A DNA stretch of 64,000 nucleotides, from the NCBI GenBank assembly GCA_949987565.1, contig OX465116.1, positions 2,577,726-2,641,725 on the forward strand, read 5' to 3'. Positions 59,086 through 64,000 of this stretch are shown one piece after another. The position numbers and the translations under genes were made by a program. The DNA is from Luidia sarsii. Its lineage: Eukaryota; Echinodermata; Asteroidea; Paxillosida; Luidiidae. How positions within the stretch are numbered: the first letter of the stretch is position 1; each line of letters begins with the position of its first letter. The notes below the pieces were generated by a model, which was not told the DNA's origin, did no database searches, and worked only from the letters and a program-made list of their open reading frames with translations.

Positions 59086-60645
59086 ACTGTGTGCCTGTGG
59101 CACTGTGCCTGCCTACATTGTACATTGTACATGTACATACATGTACATGTACATGTACATGTACAACCCATCTTGTATCTGAATGTCTTGCTGCCTATTT
59201 GCCTATCTGTACGTCTGCCTGTCTGTCTGTCTCTCTTTCTGTTTGTCTTTCTCTCTATCTGACGGTCTGACTGCTTGCATGTCTATCTGTTGATTTCTTG
59301 TGGATGATTATTCAGAGAACGATTCCAAGTAATCTGATGAGGCATTGGAAGAAAAATCTTTGAAATTGTTGTCAGATTCAGACACGGTCGCAGGGCTTGT
59401 GGAGTGCACACTCATGGTGGAAGTGGATGCAAAGCTGCCCAAGGCAACTTACTCTAGATCTTTCGGAGAAAATATCACTAATTTACTGGCGGAATTACTC
59501 GGTCTTGACATCAAATGAAAGATTATTTCACACACAAAAAGCTCTTACAGAAACATTGAGTATTCAATGAGAAATTGATGATAAAAAAAAATTGAAAACG
59601 GAAATGTTAAAAAAAAAAAATACGTTTATGAATAATCGTGTTGTAAATTGCTTAGTGTAAAGAAATTTCATTTGAATTTTATACCAGAAGAATGGCAAGG
59701 CAACAGGCATATATTTTGTTCATGAAAACAAGTCTTTATTGAGAAAAATGACGTTGAATAGGAGTGCAATGAATAGCTGCCTTTGATTTGAAAAACAATT
59801 CAGTAATGGACTGTACGTGTCAAATATACATATTGTTTCATACATATAAATAGTTGGTTATAGAAGTGCATTACATACTGTACAATTTCAATATTCCATA
59901 CATGCAGTATGTACATTGTACAGACTGTACATGTACACATGTATCAGGCTGTATGCAGTTTCATATGCAATTTTAGGTTATGGAACTCAAGTTTATTAAA
60001 AACTGGGCAAAATGGAACTAGCACCTGTACTGAAAAGGGGATCAACTGTACAACTGGCCTGTGACCAAGATGGATAATCAAGACTACAGGGTACATGTGT
60101 TCGTCTAATTTCCAAAAAGAAATCAAGACAATTACACTACAGTACATGTACTGATGGTGTACACATGAGGTAGGATTACCGTACGTACAATGTTAAGAAA
60201 AACAAATTCATTTGATTTCAGAAACTTGTGAAATTAGACTGATTATAGGCCTACTCACCAATAAGCAAGATACATACATGTAAAACAAGTCTTCCAAAAA
60301 AAGAAAGAAAATGGTTTACAGTATGTTAGGACTTTGCGGCGGGAATACAATGTGTATACATGTACCGGTACAGTGTACAGGTACATGTACTGTAGATGTA
60401 AATGTAATGTACAGTGCACATGCACTTGAACCATGCATAATGTTTATGCAGAAACTCAGTGGGATTATTGCAAGGAAATTACTCCTGGGACCCCCCTAAT
60501 GCCTTCCCTGGAACTTCCTTGACAGGGAATATTGTTGGAGAATCAAGTTTATCTTGGCACAATCTTTAATTTGATATCATAATCAATGCACATTTATGTG
60601 ATGGAAGTGCCAATATTTATCTGACTTGTGGGAGGAACAGAATTT
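59086..60645. other. Large-intron block, no gene seen
   Basis: A short TACATG array at 59118-59165, TGTC remnants to 59290, and otherwise AT-rich non-coding DNA. No gene is recognised. Confidence 0.5.
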
Positions 60646-60647
60646 AC

Positions 60648-60830
60648 ACACATTGTACATGTACATGTACATTTTTGTACAGTACACATGTACATGTACC
60701 TGTACTGACATATACATTTGTACAGTACAGTACACGTTCAGTACATGTACAGTACATGTACATGTACTGTTGATGTACATGTACATGTACATGTACTTGT
60801 ACACACTGTATGTACATTTATGTGTGAATT
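60648..60830. repeat. TACATG-type array
   Basis: Dense GTACATGTAC and TACAGTACAGTAC words on both strands. No coding content. Confidence 0.85.
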
Positions 60831-61760
60831 TGAACTAAAATGAGGAAAGGGATTGGCTGCATTACATGTACATGTAGGCCTACATGTAATTTCATCTACA
60901 CTGTAGGTCATAGGCAGAATTACTTTTTGTCGGGTTGAAGATTACAGTTTTTCATTTTTCATACAGTACATCAAAAATGCCCATTTGGTTTACCGTATTT
61001 GTTTGTTCTTTCTTACATTTCTTCATCTCCTAAAACAAAAACAGAACCTGCACAATTCTTGTACATGTAGAACCTTTCTCAAAGGCATTTCATTTTATAC
61101 TTCAATTCATTTTTTTCTTTAATTCATTCACAAATGTTCATATTAATTTTCACTTTGTTTTAATTCATTACGATGTATTTCTTTGTTCACTTACCCATGT
61201 ACCAATTTCTGTATTTCTTATTGTGTAGTTCTTATATTCATTTATTCTTATTTGCATTTTTTTTGTTCATTGGACATATTTATCTTAATTCATTTTTGTT
61301 TCCTTTAAAGTGAAAACCCAGACAGTGCAAGGATACCATGATTCCATGAATTGATTTGGCTAAAAATATTGTGCTCTGCCAAAGAATAAAAGATACAGTT
61401 TTTGTTTTCCCTGCAACTGTGCAAGAGTCAATCACGACGAGACCGCGCAGCCAAAGACCTCACTCAGCATCTGAAACACTGGCATCCTCTCTCCTTAATG
61501 GAAGGCGCATTGTGAATGGACACTCATGCGTGCGGGAGTGAACAAGGCTGGACCCCTCAGTCTGGTCTCAAATCTGCATTCTAAATGACTGACAAATGGC
61601 GCTTCTCTCCAAGCCAAATTGCAAGGTGGGGGAGGAGAGGGAGAGAGGGGAAGAATGGGAGAGTTGGAGGGGATCACCTGTTATAAATGTACCCTGTGAT
61701 GATAGACATTCATTGAGTCAACCAATGTCCGGAAAATCTGAGGAATGGATTTCTGAAGAG
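60831..61760. other. Large-intron block, no gene seen
   Basis: ATTCATT-rich segment (61080-61300) and, at 61380-61620, a GC-moderate stretch without repeat words. No exon is identified. Confidence 0.45.
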
Positions 61761-61765
61761 TGGGA

Positions 61766-62163
61766 AGTAGGGGTAGGGGTAGGGGTAAGGGTAGGGGTAA
61801 GGGTGGGGGTATGTAGAGGTTAAGGGTAGGGGTAGGGATAGGGGTAGGGGTAGGGGTAGGGGTAGGGATAGGGATAGGGGTAGTGTAGGGGTGGGGTAGG
61901 GGTAGGGGTAGGGGTAGGGGTAGGGATAGGGGTAGGGGTAGGGGTAGGGGTAGGGGTAGGGGTAGGGGTAGGGGTAGGGGTAGGAGTAGGGGTAGGGGTA
62001 GGGGTAAGGGTAAGGGTAGGGGTAGGGGTAGGGATAGGGATAGGGGTAGGGGTGGGGTAGGGTGGGGTAGGGGTAGGGATAGGGGTAGGGGTAGTGGTAG
62101 GGGTAGAGGTAGGGGTAGGGGTAGGGGTAGGGGTAGGGGTAGGGGTAGAGTAGGGTGGGGTAC
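61766..62163 (+). repeat. (GGGGTA)n hexamer array, ~400 bp
   Basis: About 60 hexamers, mostly GGGGTA with GGGATA, AGGGTA and GTGGTA variants, G-rich on the plus strand throughout. It resembles telomere-type repeats but differs from TTAGGG by a G in place of a T, and it sits inside ordinary intronic DNA. It can form G-quadruplexes. Frames of Pro/Thr/Leu/Tyr are artefacts. Confidence 0.95.
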
Positions 62164-62184
62164 GGTACATGCGTGTTGTATTTT

Positions 62185-62585
62185 ATACAGTATGTACATG
62201 TACATGTACATGTATATAGTGCATAACATGTACAATGTGTACAGTACGGTACACTGTACATGCACATGTTGTACATGTACATGTGCACATGTACATGTAC
62301 ATGTACTGTATGTATTACATGTACATGTACAACATATGTACAGTACATGTATGTAACATTTCTAAGTAAAACCAAAACGTGTACAAAACAGTGAAAACAC
62401 AATGGAAAATTAAGCAAATCTGTCCAATACATTAATGCGCACGTATCGTACCTGTACATGTACATACACTGTACATGTACATGTACATGTACAATGTACA
62501 TGTACATAATGTACGTACATTGTATGTGTAACTTTACATACATGTACTGTGTGTAGGCACGTACAATGTACATGTATATATTGAT
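62185..62585. repeat. TACATG-type array adjoining the hexamer array
   Basis: GTACATGTACATGTACATGT clusters at 62188-62345 and 62450-62580, beginning about 25 bp after the GGGGTA array ends. Confidence 0.85.
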
Positions 62586-64000
62586 TTACAATGTACGTTT
62601 CTCTAATTTTCTGACATGTAATGCAAGCAGAGCCCACTTTACTTGGGCAGGGCAATGCACAGGACTTATATATAGGCCAACACATTTCCCTTCCATTAGT
62701 TGTTCCTACTCCTACCCCTTCCCCCTCCCCCATCCTCCTCCTCCCCCCTCCCCTCCTCCTCCCCCCCCCCTTCCTCCTCCCCTTCTCTGGTCTTGATGAA
62801 GAGGTCGCCCATGGCTTCAGACTACTGTGCATGTCCATGTACTGTACACACTGTACATGTACATGTACATGTACGAACCGGTATGTCTTGCAAGAGGGCC
62901 TTAGTTATAGTCATTGGCTACAGCTACAAATAGCACGCAAAGCTATGGGATGTGGCCGCAGCCACTAACGGGATTGCCTTCCATACTGTAGGCTCGCATG
63001 CAATTTGAAGCCACAGCCAACCAATTCAGACAGACGCCTCACCAGGTTGAATACAAGATGTACTGTACATGTACACTCTTTGTAAACATGTTGACCAGAG
63101 AATGGATTCATTTTCAGTCTGCCCGCAAAGGGAAGATTAAATGAAAAAAAGCACTGGAAGAATAACGCTTTCAAAGATATGAAAAGCCGAAAGGAATACA
63201 ATTAATTTCCCTCGACTGATTTTTTTTCTGATGGGTTGAAATGAGTACAGTACATGCAAATTGAAATCAATATACATGTAATTATCTAAATTTTTATATA
63301 ATTTTATATTTGCTTTTATTTCATACATGTATTGCGTTTCTTTGCTCCGTCTTTAAATGCCAAGTCTCCATGAGACACTTGGCATACCGGCATTGTGTTT
63401 TATTATTAACCCATCCCTGTCCAATAATATGCCAGCAGGAAGATGTGTAAGCAGTCTACCCAGTCCCCTCAGATAGGCTACCCTCAGACAACTGTCAACA
63501 TCACCAACAGACTGAGAGCAAGAGGTACCGTACATGTACATGTACAATGTACATGTACGTGCAATACTGTACAGCAGTGGGCTAGAAAACAGGCCTTCAC
63601 ACCCACACCCCCCCCCCCCCTGAAGGGATTCTTGAAGTTCGTGAACTCGCCACGAACTCATACCGCTCGCCAGCGCTCTTCACTCTCCGTGCCCAGGGTT
63701 GCTGCAACTGCCATTACCGAAAGAGGAGGAGGAGGAGGGAAGGAGGCTAGTAGGGAAGAGTTGAGGGGGATGGATGAGGCAAGCAGGCATCAGATGCAGG
63801 GACATGTCTTGACATGCCCTAGCTCGGAGAACTGTTTCGGGAGAGGAGGGGGAGTAGGAGGGGGGGGGGGGGGCGTCAGGATGTTGTCAGAATGAGGCCA
63901 ACCGCCCATGAGGTAAATACACCACATAAATGAGACAAGAGAGGGAGCCCTTCTGCAAACTTCAGATCATACGTGTGTATGTGTATGCCCAGGTTGCATC
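62586..64000. other. Large-intron block to window end, no gene seen
   Basis: CT-rich tract (62705-62790), TACATG clusters at 62845-62875 and 63530-63560, and G-rich patches at 63725-63870. No KDM6A exon or other gene is recognised. Confidence 0.5.

Noticed and set aside
61766..62163. True telomere
   Set aside because: The array is interstitial with ordinary sequence on both sides, and the hexamer is GGGGTA, not TTAGGG.
61681..62573. 194- to 287-codon Pro/Tyr/Leu/Thr frames
   Set aside because: Translations of the GGGGTA hexamer array and the adjoining TACATG array.
42844..62880. TACCGGTA words as Grainyhead sites (AACCGGTT)
   Set aside because: Flanking bases differ from the consensus and the words lie inside repeat arrays; no support for binding.

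Overview
This is eukaryotic, intron-rich DNA of moderate GC content, very rich in repeats. It holds part of one recognisable protein-coding gene. The gene lies on the minus strand and is the 5'-to-middle part of an invertebrate UTX/KDM6A, the TPR-repeat histone H3K27 demethylase. Ten exons (12000 down to 228) chain together with canonical GT-AG introns and consistent reading phase, giving 994 in-frame codons. The last TPR repeats come first, then a long disordered linker rich in poly-Ala, poly-Gln and Thr/Asn runs. Exon 1, the first TPR exons, the JmjC catalytic domain and the zinc-binding C-terminus are not in the window. The repeat style (dispersed palindromic TACATGTA/TACCGGTA words, foldback elements, tRNA-headed SINEs, a THAP-type DNA transposon remnant) fits a marine invertebrate deuterostome. 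An echinoderm such as a sea star is my first guess and amphioxus or a hemichordate the alternative; this is weakly held.

Layout. 1-12000: compact exon-rich part of KDM6A. Its introns hold a SINE with an A-rich tail, CCCGGGTT-rich sequence, several inverted-repeat elements, and an approximately 850-bp pure purine tract made mostly of GGAGA pentamers. 12001-64000: no recognisable exon. This is read as one intron of more than 52 kb (or as intron plus 5' flank), because the preceding conserved KDM6A exons are absent from it. It carries a 245-bp near-perfect hairpin, a 1.9-kb element with about 200-bp terminal inverted repeats around a frameshifted THAP domain, paired copies of several MITE-like families, a TGTC-based minisatellite (58.3-59.1 kb), a GGGGTA hexamer array (61.8-62.2 kb), and very many GTAC/TACATG palindrome clusters, which are almost missing from the exon-rich 12 kb.

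Regulatory candidates in the large intron are two tandem RFX/X-box palindromes spaced exactly 21 bp apart (24480-24514), a third perfect X-box palindrome in a CpG-rich block (50553-50566), and a few other CpG-rich islands. No bacterial-type operon, CRISPR array, rRNA or intact tRNA gene was seen. The long open frames elsewhere are products of simple repeats or opposite-strand shadows of KDM6A exons.
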